DNA of 64,000 nucleotides from Listeria grayi DSM 20601 (GCF_000148995.1 NZ_GL538352.1:868001-932000); one strand, 5' to 3'. Shown: positions 8,336 to 17,772, numbered from the stretch's first letter. Numbers and translations are program-made. The notes: generated by a model from the letters alone, not told the origin.

Positions 8336-8920
8336 TTAATCGGCGCAAAGAGATTGAACCACCATTTCGATCAATTCTTCTATTTCTTCATTCGTCGTCA
8401 CGCGATCATGTACTTGGCGTGTTTCAAGCAAATAAGTAAGGGGGCCAGCAAAGAATGCGTAAATGATATCTCGGTTTTGGGTCACCAACAACTTATGAGT
8501 TATGGCATATTCGATGACATCATTAAGTGGTTTAGCGATCTCATCCGCGATTTGATGCGTTTCTGTTGTCACAAATTGCGGATTGGAATGGATCGCACGC
8601 ATAAATTGAGCTTCGTCCGGGTACTCTCTAAAACGACTGGCAAAGTGTTGCATCGCAGCTCGTATCTGTGCTTTGACATTTGTTTCACTTTGTAATTTTT
8701 TCGCCAGCCCTCTATCCATCAATTCTTTTACTTGTAGATAGATTTTACTGAGCATATCGCTTTTATCTTGATAATAGATATACACAGTAGCAGGACTTAC
8801 ACTTGCAAGTTTGGCGATTTTAGAGATACTGGCATTATTTAGCCCTTCTTGCTTCGTGATTTGAAATACAGCTTGACTGATCGCGGTAACTTTCGCTTCA
8901 TCTTTTATTCTCATAGACAT
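8336..8920 (-). CDS. TetR family transcriptional regulator
   Basis: Repressor of 194 residues. The N-terminal helix-turn-helix (residues 10-55) reads ISKIAKLASVSPATVYIYYQDKSDML, a textbook TetR_N domain. The C-terminal ligand domain includes a predicted core around YEHAI-like helices and a motif PLTYLLETRQ. It probably represses both itself and the SDR gene at 7432, because an identical 21-bp operator lies in front of each. No Shine-Dalgarno sequence is visible before either candidate ATG (8920 or 8914): the operator ends two bases upstream, so the mRNA may be leaderless. Confidence 0.9.
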   Translation of the reverse strand: MSMRIKDEAKVTAISQAVFQITKQEGLNNASISKIAKLASVSPATVYIYYQDKSDMLSKIYLQVKELMDRGLAKKLQSETNVKAQIRAAMQHFASRFREYPDEAQFMRAIHSNPQFVTTETHQIADEIAKPLNDVIEYAITHKLLVTQNRDIIYAFFAGPLTYLLETRQVHDRVTTNEEIEELIEMVVQSLCAD

Positions 8921-8922
8921 AT

Positions 8923-8943
8923 AATAAATGATTATTCACTTAT
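8923..8943. promoter_or_regulatory. TetR operator copy 2 (tetR promoter)
   Basis: Imperfect palindrome AATAAATGA - TTAT - TCACTTATT, one mismatch between the arms, identical over 21 bp to the copy at 8292. It ends two bases before the tetR ATG, so repressor binding would cover the start of transcription. Confidence 0.75.
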
Positions 8944-8993
8944 TTTCAACAAGAAAGAATCTCCAAACAATTTAATGCTTGGAGAGATCCTTT

Positions 8994-9901
8994 TTATTTA
9001 TGGAAAGCCAGCGCAATCGTCGCAATACCTTCCATTAAGAATAAAATAACAATAATTGCTGTGATCCCGATAACGGCCAAGACTGGATTGAATAAAGTTG
9101 CGAACCCGATAACGGCTTCCAATACTCCAACTCCTAGCAACCACGACCATCTACTGCTGCCTAGCTTCTTCACTTCAACGGAACCAACGATCCGCATGAT
9201 TCCTGAAAATTTGATATCGACCATTAAATTGATCAAAAAGCTATATTTAAAATCCCGGTCAAATTGGTAGCCGTAATCCTTCTGCATTTCTTCGATCAGT
9301 ATCAGGACGACTTCTTTTAAATGGTTGTCGAAGATGATCTTGTCAAGCGGATTATCTGTTTGAAATTCAGCAAGATTATCAAATAGCAACTCTTTTTGAA
9401 AACGATGGAACGAATCCAAGATCGCTGTCTTGATATTTTTCCGCCGTCCTTTGATCTGTGTGCCATCTTTATCACGAATCAATTGGAGCTGATATTCCAT
9501 TAGCTGTGGTTTGATCGTATTCAGGTCAGCTACAATCGAATTCTTGCCCACAAAGTATTTAGCGACTAATTGCTTGATCGAAGTCTTGCGCGTGTAGCCA
9601 TTAAAATTGAAGAGCAAAAAAAGTTTGAGTTTTTCCCGGCGAAGCGATGCCGAATCTTGATGAAGCGCTTCCATTTTTGTTTCTGATCGGTCCTTTTTGC
9701 AGTGGAAAGTAGCTTCAATCCCCGTCCTCTTTTTCGCAATAATTGATATTGATGCGCCGCAAAGTATGGCTCCATTTGCTGCAAGTAATTTTGAATCGTT
9801 TTTGTACTTACATCCAATCCCGCCGCAAAATATTCGGCCGATTGGTACTCATGTTCATTCAATAATAATTTTAAAAGCGTATACTGATTTTCCTTCAACA
9901 T
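8994..9901 (-). pseudogene. Chimeric remnant: PRD-type (BglG/Mga-like) regulator fused to the C-terminus of an HdeD-like membrane protein
   Basis: Two broken genes joined. The first part, from the ATG at 9901 with AGGTG upstream, is a DNA-binding HTH (AEYFAAGLDVSTKTIQNYL) that goes out of frame at a run of five T (9694-9698); the next frame resumes the regulator (KLKLFLLFNFNG, a second HTH around SIKQLVAKYFVGKNSIV, and the start of a PRD domain ending INLMVDIK). Near 9209 the same frame switches to FSGIMRIVGSVEVKKL, the last 71 residues of a DUF308/HdeD membrane protein with two or three hydrophobic segments. An internal deletion plus a frameshift explains this. The downstream frame has an ATG at 9674 but no obvious function. 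The product, if made, would be a regulator fragment tethered to a membrane tail. Confidence 0.75.
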
Positions 9902-9929
9902 TTTTTCACCTGAATTCCTATCAACTTTT

Positions 9930-9962
9930 AAAACTATGCAAGAAGGCCTTCTTGATAGTTTT
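9930..9962. repeat. Near-perfect 33-bp palindrome
   Basis: AAAACTAT-g-CAAGAAGG / CCTTCTTGATAGTTTT: 16-bp arms with no loop, interrupted by a single extra G. It lies between the PRD remnant and the MFS gene. It may be the operator of the decayed regulator, since it is about 30 bases upstream of its start codon. Confidence 0.65.
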
Positions 9963-10019
9963 ATCCTAACTTCTTTTATTCGTTCTGCAAATCCTAATTT
10001 TTTTCCAGTAATGAGGTAA

Positions 10020-10062
10020 AAAAAATAAACCCCCTCTTAACTATAGCAGTTTTAGGGAGTTT
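10020..10062 (-). terminator. Intrinsic terminator of the MFS gene
   Basis: On the minus strand AAACTCCCT pairs with AGGGGGTTT (one G-U wobble) and is followed by ATTTTTTTT. It starts 12 bases after the MFS stop codon. Confidence 0.85.
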
Positions 10063-10074
10063 ATCCATTACTTA

Positions 10075-11271
10075 TTATTCTGTAACAGCAGTTGTATCTT
10101 CAGATGTATGTGGTGTTTTCAATGTGAGGAACAGTAGCCCCATACCAACAAGGCAGATCACAGCTGCAACAACGAACGGTATATTGAAGCCAAATGCTTC
10201 GCTGATCAAACCAGAACAAATTGGAGCGAAGGCAGCGCCAAGCCAGCGGACAAAGTTGTATGCCCCACTTGTCACGCTTCGTGCATATGGGGAGTGCTCC
10301 ATGACGGTCGTTGTGAATACTGCGTTATTGATACCTAGCACAAGTCCGGATAGAACGATCAAGACGATCTTCACGGCTAAGCCTGGTAAGAAACCAAGTC
10401 CGATCAAAATCAAGGCACAGATGAATAGTGAACCTCGTAAAATTGCTTTCGAATCAAATTTCACTTCCAGCATGTGCGAGATTTTTGCGGATCCTAATGC
10501 TAGGCAAAGTCCCCAAGCAAAGAATACGAATCCGATCTTGATAGCGCTCAAACCAAGTACTAACGGTGAATAGGCTAAGATTGTAAAGAAACAATAGTAA
10601 TAAAACATACCGCTAAATGCGATTTGCAAAAATGGTTTGTACGTAAATAAGTGCAGCATTTGCTTGATCGGCTGCTGTTTGACAGCACTTGGATCAGCAA
10701 GTATCTCTTTTTCAGGTTCTTTCACTTTTAATAAGATAAGTAAAAAGGCGATAAAAATCAAACCAGCAGTTGCGAAAAACGGAAAACGCCAAGATTCATT
10801 CCCCAGTACGCCACCAAGTAAAGGACCAAATGCCATTCCCAGTCCCATGGCAGCCTCATAAAGGCCGATCGCGTGCCCAGGTGTTCTCGATAAGGAGATC
10901 AACATAGTCATCGCTGTAGCTAGAAACATCGAGTTCCCAAATCCCCATCCTGCACGAAAAATCGACAGTGCGCCAATCGAATTAGAAAAGCCGCATAATA
11001 AAGCGAAAATCGTGACAACAAATAAGCCAGTAACAATCAATTTTTTATCTCCAACTTTATTTGCAATAATACCAATTGGTATCATCATGATCGCCATTGT
11101 AAAGATATAAGCCGTAAACAACATTTCTACTTGCGAATGTGATGCACCAATACTTGCTGCGATCGAAGGCAATAACGGATCAACTACCCCGATTCCCATA
11201 AATGCAAGCAGACACCCTGCTGCTGTGATCCATTTCGCTACCCCATTTTGATTCGGGTTTTCTTCTATCAT
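10075..11271 (-). CDS. MFS transporter, probable drug efflux
   Basis: Integral membrane protein of about 398 residues with twelve predicted hydrophobic segments. Family motifs are visible: GIIANKVGDKKLIVTG (loop 2-3 motif A variant) and a DHA1-like GFGNSMFLATAMTML stretch. Its role is proton-driven export of small molecules; the substrate is unknown. It is transcribed divergently from a PadR regulator with a 10-bp-arm operator between them, the usual arrangement for an inducible efflux pump. The start is uncertain: the ATG at 11271 is taken, but a TTG at 11295 extends the frame by eight residues and the best ribosome-binding AAAGGG lies about 14 bases upstream of the ATG. Confidence 0.85.
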   Translation of the reverse strand: MIEENPNQNGVAKWITAAGCLLAFMGIGVVDPLLPSIAASIGASHSQVEMLFTAYIFTMAIMMIPIGIIANKVGDKKLIVTGLFVVTIFALLCGFSNSIGALSIFRAGWGFGNSMFLATAMTMLISLSRTPGHAIGLYEAAMGLGMAFGPLLGGVLGNESWRFPFFATAGLIFIAFLLILLKVKEPEKEILADPSAVKQQPIKQMLHLFTYKPFLQIAFSGMFYYYCFFTILAYSPLVLGLSAIKIGFVFFAWGLCLALGSAKISHMLEVKFDSKAILRGSLFICALILIGLGFLPGLAVKIVLIVLSGLVLGINNAVFTTTVMEHSPYARSVTSGAYNFVRWLGAAFAPICSGLISEAFGFNIPFVVAAVICLVGMGLLFLTLKTPHTSEDTTAVTE

Positions 11272-11341
11272 TTCTTCATACACTTCCCTTTCCAAATTCT
11301 ATCTATTATTGTACGCCTGCGTTAAATAGATGTCAATATAT

Positions 11342-11365
11342 ACATATGTAAAAACTTACATATGT
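11342..11365. promoter_or_regulatory. PadR-type operator between MFS gene and padR
   Basis: ACATATGTAA (11342-11351) and TTACATATGT (11356-11365) are perfect 10-bp inverted arms with a 4-bp centre. It lies about 70 bases from each start codon in the divergent promoter region, the expected place for a repressor controlling both genes. Confidence 0.75.
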
Positions 11366-11427
11366 TAGTATTTTACAATTAGGCGGAAAAAGCTTACAAT
11401 AATAAAAAAAGCAAAAGGGTGGAAATA

Positions 11428-11961
11428 ATGCCTAATTTACTCGGTTATACACTTCTGCAGATGATTGCCAGGGAATCAACAAATGGTTATGAGCTGGTGC
11501 ACCGTTTACGGATCATGCAAAACACGCATCATAGTCAGATTTATCCCGCTTTATCAAAATTAGAAGAAGATGGCTACTTGACTGTCCACAGGCAAGCACA
11601 GGAAAAACTTCCTGATAAGAAGATCTATGCGATTACAGAAAAAGGGATCGATGCCTTAGCAGAATGGTCGGAAACGCCTTTAAAGAATCCAGTCACCAAA
11701 GATGAATTTATTATTAAGTTACAGCTTGATTGGGTCAATAAAATCCGGACAGAAAGTTTGCTGAAGGAACGTCAAACCTATTTAGAAGAACAGCTGGAAA
11801 TGGTCGATGAAACACTTCATCATTTTGAAAAACTGCTACATTTAGATACGGATGCTGCTAGGCAAGCGGATATGCCCTACCAAGTATATGCTCGCAAACG
11901 AGAATTGCTTGTTGTAGAGTTGGAATGGTGCGAGCGTATGCTAGCCAATCGAGCTAATTAA
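11428..11961 (+). CDS. PadR family transcriptional regulator
   Basis: Repressor of 177 residues. The N-terminal winged helix (residues 1-80) reads LLGYTLLQMI, GYELVHRLRIMQ, HHSQIYPALSKLEEDGYL and KKIYAITEKGIDAL, the PadR signature. The C-terminal half (90-177) is a helical dimerisation arm of the Vir_act_alpha_C type. The ATG at 11428 follows GGGTGG; the frame begins at a GTG nine bases earlier. It is divergent from the MFS gene and probably represses it through the palindrome at 11342. It corresponds by position to lmo1408 in L. monocytogenes. Confidence 0.92.
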   Translation: MPNLLGYTLLQMIARESTNGYELVHRLRIMQNTHHSQIYPALSKLEEDGYLTVHRQAQEKLPDKKIYAITEKGIDALAEWSETPLKNPVTKDEFIIKLQLDWVNKIRTESLLKERQTYLEEQLEMVDETLHHFEKLLHLDTDAARQADMPYQVYARKRELLVVELEWCERMLANRAN

Positions 11962-11991
11962 AAAACGCCATCTATGTTAGATGGCGTTTTT
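11961..11991. terminator. Bidirectional terminator between padR and pflA
   Basis: Perfect stem AAAAACGCCATCT / AGATGGCGTTTTT with loop ATGTT. T-runs occur on both strands, so it can end both convergent transcripts. Confidence 0.92.
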
Positions 11992-11993
11992 TA

Positions 11994-12734
11994 TTATTTA
12001 GCAAACTCTAAAATGTCTTTTGCTAATTTCACACTTGCTTCTTCTGGCGGTTCGATTCCTTCAAGCGGATAGCGAATCCCCATTTCTTTCCATTTATAAA
12101 CACCCATTGTGTGGTAAGGAAGTACCTCTACCCGCTGCACATTGGGAAGCGTATCAATGAAATGGCGCAAGTTGGTCAAATCATCCACATCATCTGTTTT
12201 CGTTGGTACTAAGACGTGGCGAATCCAGATCGGCTGATTTTTTTCTTTCAAATAATTTGCAAAGTCCAAGATTGGTGCATTTGGACGCGTTGTGAGCTTC
12301 AAGTGTTTTTCCGGATTGATCTGTTTGATATCTAATAAGATCAAATCGGTCACTTCCATCAAACGATCCAATTTTTCAATAAATTCTGGATCTCTGCTGA
12401 AACAGCCACCGCAAGAATCAATAGTCGTATTCACACCTGCTTGTTTGCATAGCGTGAATAATTCGATCAAAAAATCGACTTGCAGCAAGGGCTCTCCACC
12501 GCTTACTGTGATACCGCCGCCGGATGCGTCCCAAAATTCTTTATATTTGATAGCCTCATCAAATACATCTTGTGCGGTGCGTTCTGTTCCTTTTCCGATT
12601 TTCCAAGTATCTGGGTTGTGACAAAACTGACAACGAAGCAGACATCCCTGCATAAAGACAATAAAACGAATTCCCGGCCCATCTACTGTCCCCATTGTTT
12701 CTATCGAATGAACCCTTCCAATTGTGTTTGTCAT
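11994..12734 (-). CDS. pflA: Pyruvate formate-lyase activating enzyme
   Basis: Radical SAM glycyl-radical-activating enzyme of 246 residues. It reductively cleaves S-adenosylmethionine at a 4Fe-4S cluster to install the glycyl radical on PflB under anaerobic conditions. The cluster motif CLLRCQFCHNPDTW (Cys-x3-Cys-x2-Cys) is at about residues 31-44, and the SAM-binding GGGITVSGGEPLLQ follows. It is the second gene of a pflB-pflA unit, 69 bases after pflB, with a GC-rich hairpin between them. Listeria literature also calls it pflC. Confidence 0.96.
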   Translation of the reverse strand: MTNTIGRVHSIETMGTVDGPGIRFIVFMQGCLLRCQFCHNPDTWKIGKGTERTAQDVFDEAIKYKEFWDASGGGITVSGGEPLLQVDFLIELFTLCKQAGVNTTIDSCGGCFSRDPEFIEKLDRLMEVTDLILLDIKQINPEKHLKLTTRPNAPILDFANYLKEKNQPIWIRHVLVPTKTDDVDDLTNLRHFIDTLPNVQRVEVLPYHTMGVYKWKEMGIRYPLEGIEPPEEASVKLAKDILEFAK

Positions 12735-12765
12735 TTTTTATCCAATCCCTTCTCTTTTCAATCGA

Positions 12766-12784
12766 GAGGCGGAAAGTCCGCCTC
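12766..12784 (-). other. Intercistronic hairpin between pflB and pflA
   Basis: Stem GAGGCGGA / TCCGCCTC with a 3-base loop and no U-tract. It is more likely an mRNA 3'-end stabiliser or processing site than a terminator, which would favour higher PflB than PflA levels. Confidence 0.55.
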
Positions 12785-12803
12785 CAGCTTTTGATCACTA
12801 TTC

Positions 12804-15035
12804 TTACATGGATTCGTGCATCGTACGGTGAATAACATCTAATTGTTGTTCACGCGTTAATTTGATGAAGTTTACAGCATATCCGGAAACTCGGATCGTT
12901 AATTGCGGATATTCTTCTGGGTGATCCATCGCATCTAATAATGTATCGCGGTTGAAAACGTTGATGTTCAAGTGATGTCCCATTTTTGTAGAATAACCGT
13001 CTAGCATTGCTACTAGGTTGTCGACTTGCGCACTGTCATCACGGCCTAGTGCTTTCGGTACGATCGAGAATGTGTTGGAAATTCCGTCTTGCCCGTATTC
13101 ATATGGAAGCTTAGCAACGGATGATAAGGATGCTAATGCACCTTTCGTATCACGGCCATGCATTGGGTTAGCTCCTGGTGCGAATGGTTCGCCTGCGCGG
13201 CGTCCATCTGGTGTGTTCCCTGTTTTCTTACCATAAACAACATTGGAAGTAATGGTAAGCACTGAAGTTGTATGAACAGAGTCACGATAAGTTTTGTGTT
13301 TTTTCACTTTTGTCATGAATGTTTTTAGAAGGTCGACTGCGATTTGGTCAACGCGATCGTCATTATTGCCGTATTTCGGATAATCGCCTTCGATTTCAAA
13401 GTCAACTGCTACGCCATTTTCATCGCGGACTGCTTTTACAGTTGCATATTTGATTGCCGAAAGAGAATCGACCGCTACAGATAATCCAGCGATACCAGTT
13501 GCCATTGTACGTAAGACATGTGTATCATGAAGCGCCATTTCTAATCTTTCGTACGCATATTTATCATGCATATAGTGAATAACATTCAATGTATTCAAGT
13601 ATAGTTCTGCGATCCATTCCATCATCGCATCGTATTTTTCAAGCACTTCTTTGTAATCTAAAACGTCGCTTGTGATTGGACGGTAAGCAGGTCCAACTTG
13701 TGCTTTCGATTTTTCATCGATACCACCATTGATGGCATATAACAATGTTTTCGCTAAGTTAGCACGTGCGCCGAAGAATTGCATTTGTTTGCCGACACGC
13801 ATTGCGGATACACAACAAGCGATCGCATAATCATCGCCCCATTTAGGACGCATCACATCATCGTTTTCGTATTGGATCGCACTTGTTTTGATCGACATGT
13901 TGGCACAGAATTTTTTAAATCCTGATGGCAAGTGTGTGGACCAAAGAACAGTCAAGTTAGGTTCTGGAGCAGGTCCTAAGTTATCTAATGTATGCAAGAA
14001 ACGGAAGGAGTTTTTTGTAACAAGCGGGATGCCGTCTTCTGAGATACCACCAATGGATTCTGTTACCCATGTTGGGTCGCCAGAGAATAATTCATTGTAA
14101 TCTGGAGTACGAGCAAATTTCACTAGACGTAATTTCATGATGAAATGATCTACGATTTCTTGTGCTTGTTCTTCTGTTAATACACCATTTCTAAGATCAC
14201 GTTCTACATAAATATCTAAGAATGTAGAGGTACGGCCTAGACTCATTGCTGCACCATTTTGTTCTTTGATTGCTGCTAGATAGCCAAGGTATAACCATTG
14301 GAAAGCTTCTTGAGCTGTTTCTGCAGGGCGGGAAAGATCGAATCCGTGTTTTTCGCCTAGTACTTTTAATTCGCCTAATGCACGGATTTGTTCGTTAAGT
14401 TCTTCACGCAAACGGATAATATCATCGCTCATTGTGCGAAGACCTGTGTTGTTCAAATCTTTTTTCTTTTCTGCGATCAAGAAGTCGATACCGTATAATG
14501 CTACACGGCGATAGTCACCGATGATACGTCCACGACCATAAGCATCTGGAAGTCCAGTGATGATACCAGATTTACGAGCTGCGCGCATTTCAGGTGTATA
14601 GGCATCGAACACGCCTTGGTTATGTGTTTTACGATATTCTGAGAAAATGTGGCTGATCTCTGCATCGATCTCAAAGCCGTATGCTTCTGCTGCAGTTTCT
14701 GCCATGCGGATACCACCGAATGGTTGTAAGCTGCGTTTGAATGGTTTATCTGTTTGGAAACCAACGACTTTTTCCAAATCTTTGTTCAGGTAGCCAGGAT
14801 CATGAGAAGTAATCGTGGAAACGATTTTAGTATCCATATCAAGGACGCCGCCATTATCGCGTTCTTGTTTGGTAAGATCCATTACTTGTTCCCATAATTT
14901 ATTGGTCGCATCAGTTGGGCCGACTAAGAAGGAATCATCACCTTCATAAAGTCGATAGTTTTTTAGGATAAAGTCTCTTACATCGATTTCCTCTTGCCAA
15001 GTTCCACCGACAAATTCTTTCCATTGTTCTTTCAT
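12804..15035 (-). CDS. pflB: Formate C-acetyltransferase (pyruvate formate-lyase)
   Basis: Glycyl-radical enzyme of 743 residues converting pyruvate and CoA to acetyl-CoA and formate during mixed-acid fermentation. The catalytic cysteine pair is in [11 protein letters not shown], and the radical glycine is in RVSGYAVNF near the C-terminus. Length matches the family. GGAGG lies 8 bases before the ATG. The 335-bp upstream region holds a cre-like box and a symmetric element, consistent with control by carbon source and oxygen or redox state. It is transcribed with pflA. Confidence 0.97.
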   Translation of the reverse strand: MKEQWKEFVGGTWQEEIDVRDFILKNYRLYEGDDSFLVGPTDATNKLWEQVMDLTKQERDNGGVLDMDTKIVSTITSHDPGYLNKDLEKVVGFQTDKPFKRSLQPFGGIRMAETAAEAYGFEIDAEISHIFSEYRKTHNQGVFDAYTPEMRAARKSGIITGLPDAYGRGRIIGDYRRVALYGIDFLIAEKKKDLNNTGLRTMSDDIIRLREELNEQIRALGELKVLGEKHGFDLSRPAETAQEAFQWLYLGYLAAIKEQNGAAMSLGRTSTFLDIYVERDLRNGVLTEEQAQEIVDHFIMKLRLVKFARTPDYNELFSGDPTWVTESIGGISEDGIPLVTKNSFRFLHTLDNLGPAPEPNLTVLWSTHLPSGFKKFCANMSIKTSAIQYENDDVMRPKWGDDYAIACCVSAMRVGKQMQFFGARANLAKTLLYAINGGIDEKSKAQVGPAYRPITSDVLDYKEVLEKYDAMMEWIAELYLNTLNVIHYMHDKYAYERLEMALHDTHVLRTMATGIAGLSVAVDSLSAIKYATVKAVRDENGVAVDFEIEGDYPKYGNNDDRVDQIAVDLLKTFMTKVKKHKTYRDSVHTTSVLTITSNVVYGKKTGNTPDGRRAGEPFAPGANPMHGRDTKGALASLSSVAKLPYEYGQDGISNTFSIVPKALGRDDSAQVDNLVAMLDGYSTKMGHHLNINVFNRDTLLDAMDHPEEYPQLTIRVSGYAVNFIKLTREQQLDVIHRTMHESM

Positions 15036-15092
15036 TTAAATAGCCTCCAATTTTTGTTCAATTTTGAGCGTTAAATAATGAGCATAACTATT

Positions 15093-15106
15093 TGTAAATG
15101 CTTACA
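15093..15106. promoter_or_regulatory. cre-like / Rex-like palindrome in front of pflB
   Basis: TGTAA-ATGC-TTACA. It fits the CcpA consensus TGWAARCGYTWNCW except for one base (T for C at position 7), and its TGTAA/TTACA arms also resemble a partial Rex box. It lies just downstream of a possible -10 (TATCAT, minus strand, 15112-15117). The two readings cannot be separated by eye. Confidence 0.45.
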
Positions 15107-15122
15107 CTGTTATGATACCACA

Positions 15123-15153
15123 TTTCTCAAAAAATGCTACAGTTTTTGAGAAA
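15123..15153. promoter_or_regulatory. 11-bp inverted repeat upstream of the pflB -10
   Basis: TTTCTCAAAAA (15123-15133) and TTTTTGAGAAA (15143-15153), perfect arms. It covers the -35 region of the candidate pflB promoter, whose -35 (TAGCAT) is poor, so an activator could bind here. The remainder of the 15036-15370 gap has only this, the cre-like box and the glpP terminators. Confidence 0.5.
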
Positions 15154-15276
15154 CTTTTTGTGAAAAAATTATTAAACAGGCTAAAAGTCACTAATAGCCC
15201 CAATTACTTTTTTACTGCTCTTATTAAAGTGGCGTTCTGTATTAGCCGAATGGTGAAAATTGTTATAATACAGATA

Positions 15277-15328
15277 AAAACGCTTGTGTACTGTGACACA
15301 AGCGAAATTCGCTATAAACAAGCGTTTT
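15277..15328 (-). terminator. Second terminator / alternative stem-loops downstream of glpP
   Basis: Three related segments, CGCTTGT, ACAAGCG and ACAAGCG, allow two exclusive folds: a 9-bp inner stem (15281-15289 with 15296-15304) followed on the minus strand by TTTTTATC, or an 11-bp outer stem (15277-15287 with 15318-15328). The inner one is a good minus-strand intrinsic terminator. A TGTTATAAT sequence at 15261-15269 on the plus strand could instead start a short RNA through this element. Confidence 0.6.
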
Positions 15329-15344
15329 CATCAAACTGTTTTTC

Positions 15345-15374
15345 ATGAAAAAAGTGAGGAGAATTCCCCCTCAC
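15345..15374 (-). terminator. Terminator overlapping the glpP stop
   Basis: On the minus strand GTGAGG pairs with CCTCAC, followed by TTTTTTC. The stem begins inside the glpP stop codon. Confidence 0.65.
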
Positions 15375-15916
15375 AGATTCCATAATTTTTTATTGGAAGT
15401 TGTGATCGCGATAGCCCCATTTTCTAGTGCAGCGTTCACTTGTTCCTCCGTCTCGATCAATCCGCCGGCAATGAGTGGTATATTCATCATCGCTTTCATG
15501 CGCGCGATTTGATTTGGCAAAATACCTGGCAGTAATTCGATCGCATCTGGATTTGTTTTCTCAATCATCGCAATCCCTTTTGTATACGCGCTTGAATCGA
15601 TCGTAAATAAGCGCTGGATCGCAATAATGTGCTGCTGTTTAGCTTTGATCACGACATTACTTCTTGTAGAAACGATTCCTGCTGGCCGAATCTCTTGACA
15701 AAGATATTCCGCACCATAATCATCGTTTTTTAACCCATTGATCAAATCTGCATGCAAGATGACTTTTTTATTTGCAGACTTAGCCAGATTGACAAGCGAT
15801 TTTAATTGCGCAATATGCGTTTCCAGCATGACGAGATATTCTCCGTCTAAAGCGATTATTTTTTCAATGTCACGCTCTTGGTGCGCTGCAGGGATGATTT
15901 TCTGTTGTCCAAACAC
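15371..15916 (-). CDS. glpP: GlpP-type glycerol-3-phosphate responsive antiterminator
   Basis: RNA-binding antiterminator of 181 residues that, in Bacillus, binds leaders of glp operons when glycerol-3-phosphate is present. The TIM-barrel-like fold is seen in VILHADLINGL, GIVSTRSNVVIKAKQ, AIELLPGILPNQI and IAGGLIETEEQV, the last two being phosphate-binding. It follows mutL by 18 bases and probably forms the end of a mutS-mutL-glpP transcript. None of the glycerol genes it would control is in the window. Confidence 0.9.
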   Translation of the reverse strand: MFGQQKIIPAAHQERDIEKIIALDGEYLVMLETHIAQLKSLVNLAKSANKKVILHADLINGLKNDDYGAEYLCQEIRPAGIVSTRSNVVIKAKQQHIIAIQRLFTIDSSAYTKGIAMIEKTNPDAIELLPGILPNQIARMKAMMNIPLIAGGLIETEEQVNAALENGAIAITTSNKKLWNL

Positions 15917-15934
15917 TTTTGTCCACTCCTTTGG

Positions 15935-17761
15935 CTACATAACACGTTTAAACATTTTTTCCAGTTCATAAGTGGTATATTCGATAACGACTGGTCGACC
16001 GTGCGGGCAGGTAAATGGATCGCTTGCCTCGCGCAACGTATCCAGCAAAGCCTCCATGTCTTCTTTTGTCAAATAATGGTTGGCTTTGATCGATTTTTTG
16101 CAGCTCATCATAATGGCTGTATCTTCCCGCAATTTATGGATACTGATGCTCGGCGCATTAAGCGCTTCGTCAATGATCTCCCGCAAGGTCTCCTCTTCTT
16201 GGTCTTTCGGGAACCAATTCGGATGCGAACGAATGATATAACTGTTTTGACCAAATGATTCCAAGAAAACGCCCACTTCTTCCAGTTTCTGTTTTTGCTC
16301 TTCTAACCGCACATATTCATCTGTTGAAAATTCCAACACGATCGGAACAAGCAAATCTTGTAATTCTCTTGCTACTTCACCGATTTTTTCGCGATAAAAC
16401 TCATATTTGATTCGTTCTTGTGCAGCATGCTGGTCAATGATATAAAGGCCTTTTTCATTTTGTGCCAGAATGTACGTCGCATGCATCTGTCCGATCGGAT
16501 ATAGTTTTGGCAAACGTTCCGTTGGTGTGATGGTGACTTCTTCTTGCTCCTCCTGCTTTTCTTCTGGACGATCCAGGAGCGCATCTAAACTTTCATATAA
16601 AGCATTTTCTTCGGCCACATAGGAATTATCTTGTTCGGGCGGCTGCTTGTAATGAAATGGTTGATCGAGTCTTGGCGGTTCCGACTGTTTTTTATCAAAG
16701 TCGATCTGCAGTTGCTCGGAAGCGAGTTTCTGCTTTTTGGAAACTTCACCGCTTGGGATAAGCTGTTGCTGGTGGAAAGCTCCTTTCAGCATTTGCGCGA
16801 TCAATTGCCCTAATTCTTTTTCTTTGCTGAGTCGCACCTCCAGTTTAGCCGGATGCACATTGACATCCACGATGATCGGATCCATTTCGATCTGCAGGAC
16901 AATGATCGGATAACGACCGATCGGCAGGAGCGTATGATACCCTTCCTGGATCGCTTTTACAAGGGCAAAATTTTTGATATAACGACCGTTAACGATCATG
17001 GAGACATAATTACGATTGGCCCGGTTGATCTCTGGCAAGATCGCATAGCCATTCACTTTGAAATCAAGCGATTCAGCACTTACCGGAAGCGCTTTGCGGG
17101 CGATCGACACGCCGTAGATCGCAGCGATCACTTGACGCAGATCTCCATTCCCGCTTGTTTGCAACAGTGATTTTCCGTTATGAGAAAGTCGGAAACTGAT
17201 TTCCGGATGGGATAGCGCTAGGCGATTGATGATATCTGTGATATTTCCAAGTTCTGTCGGCAGACTCTTTAAGTACTTCAAGCGAGCCGGTGTATTATAG
17301 AATAATTGTGTGACTTCGATTTCCGTACCTTTTCGAGCATCACTGCTTATTTCTTCTAAAATTTTTCCGCCTTGGATCGTTAAATGCTTGCCTTGCTTTT
17401 CTCCGGTCGACGTGGTGATTTTCACTTGCGCGACAGAGGCGATACTTGGTAATGCTTCCCCGCGGAAACCTAATGTGTGCACGCGGAAAAGGTCGTGCTC
17501 ATTTTTGATTTTGCTAGTAGCATGACGCAGAAAAGCCGTTTCTACATCTTCAGGCTCGATTCCGCTACCGTTGTCGATCACGGTGATCTTATTTAGACCA
17601 GCTTCTTCGATCAAAATATCGATCACGGTACTTCCGGCATCGATCGCGTTTTCCGTCAATTCTTTGACAACGGAAGCCGGGCGTTCTACTACTTCGCCAG
17701 CTGCGATCTTATTGGATAAAAGTTCTGTCAATTCAACAATTTTATTAGCCATTTGGCTCAC
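15935..17761 (-). CDS. mutL: DNA mismatch repair protein MutL
   Basis: Mismatch-repair matchmaker of 608 residues. The N-terminal GHKL ATPase has [31 protein letters not shown] and [13 protein letters not shown]. The C-terminal domain carries [12 protein letters not shown], the DQHA(x)2E(x)4E metal-binding nuclease motif, so this is an endonuclease-type MutL as expected in bacteria lacking MutH. It lies 11 bases downstream of mutS, on the same transcript. The acidic, Gln-rich linker (about 345-410) is normal for the family. Confidence 0.97.
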   Translation of the reverse strand: MSQMANKIVELTELLSNKIAAGEVVERPASVVKELTENAIDAGSTVIDILIEEAGLNKITVIDNGSGIEPEDVETAFLRHATSKIKNEHDLFRVHTLGFRGEALPSIASVAQVKITTSTGEKQGKHLTIQGGKILEEISSDARKGTEIEVTQLFYNTPARLKYLKSLPTELGNITDIINRLALSHPEISFRLSHNGKSLLQTSGNGDLRQVIAAIYGVSIARKALPVSAESLDFKVNGYAILPEINRANRNYVSMIVNGRYIKNFALVKAIQEGYHTLLPIGRYPIIVLQIEMDPIIVDVNVHPAKLEVRLSKEKELGQLIAQMLKGAFHQQQLIPSGEVSKKQKLASEQLQIDFDKKQSEPPRLDQPFHYKQPPEQDNSYVAEENALYESLDALLDRPEEKQEEQEEVTITPTERLPKLYPIGQMHATYILAQNEKGLYIIDQHAAQERIKYEFYREKIGEVARELQDLLVPIVLEFSTDEYVRLEEQKQKLEEVGVFLESFGQNSYIIRSHPNWFPKDQEEETLREIIDEALNAPSISIHKLREDTAIMMSCKKSIKANHYLTKEDMEALLDTLREASDPFTCPHGRPVVIEYTTYELEKMFKRVM

Positions 17762-17772
17762 CTTCTTTTTCT

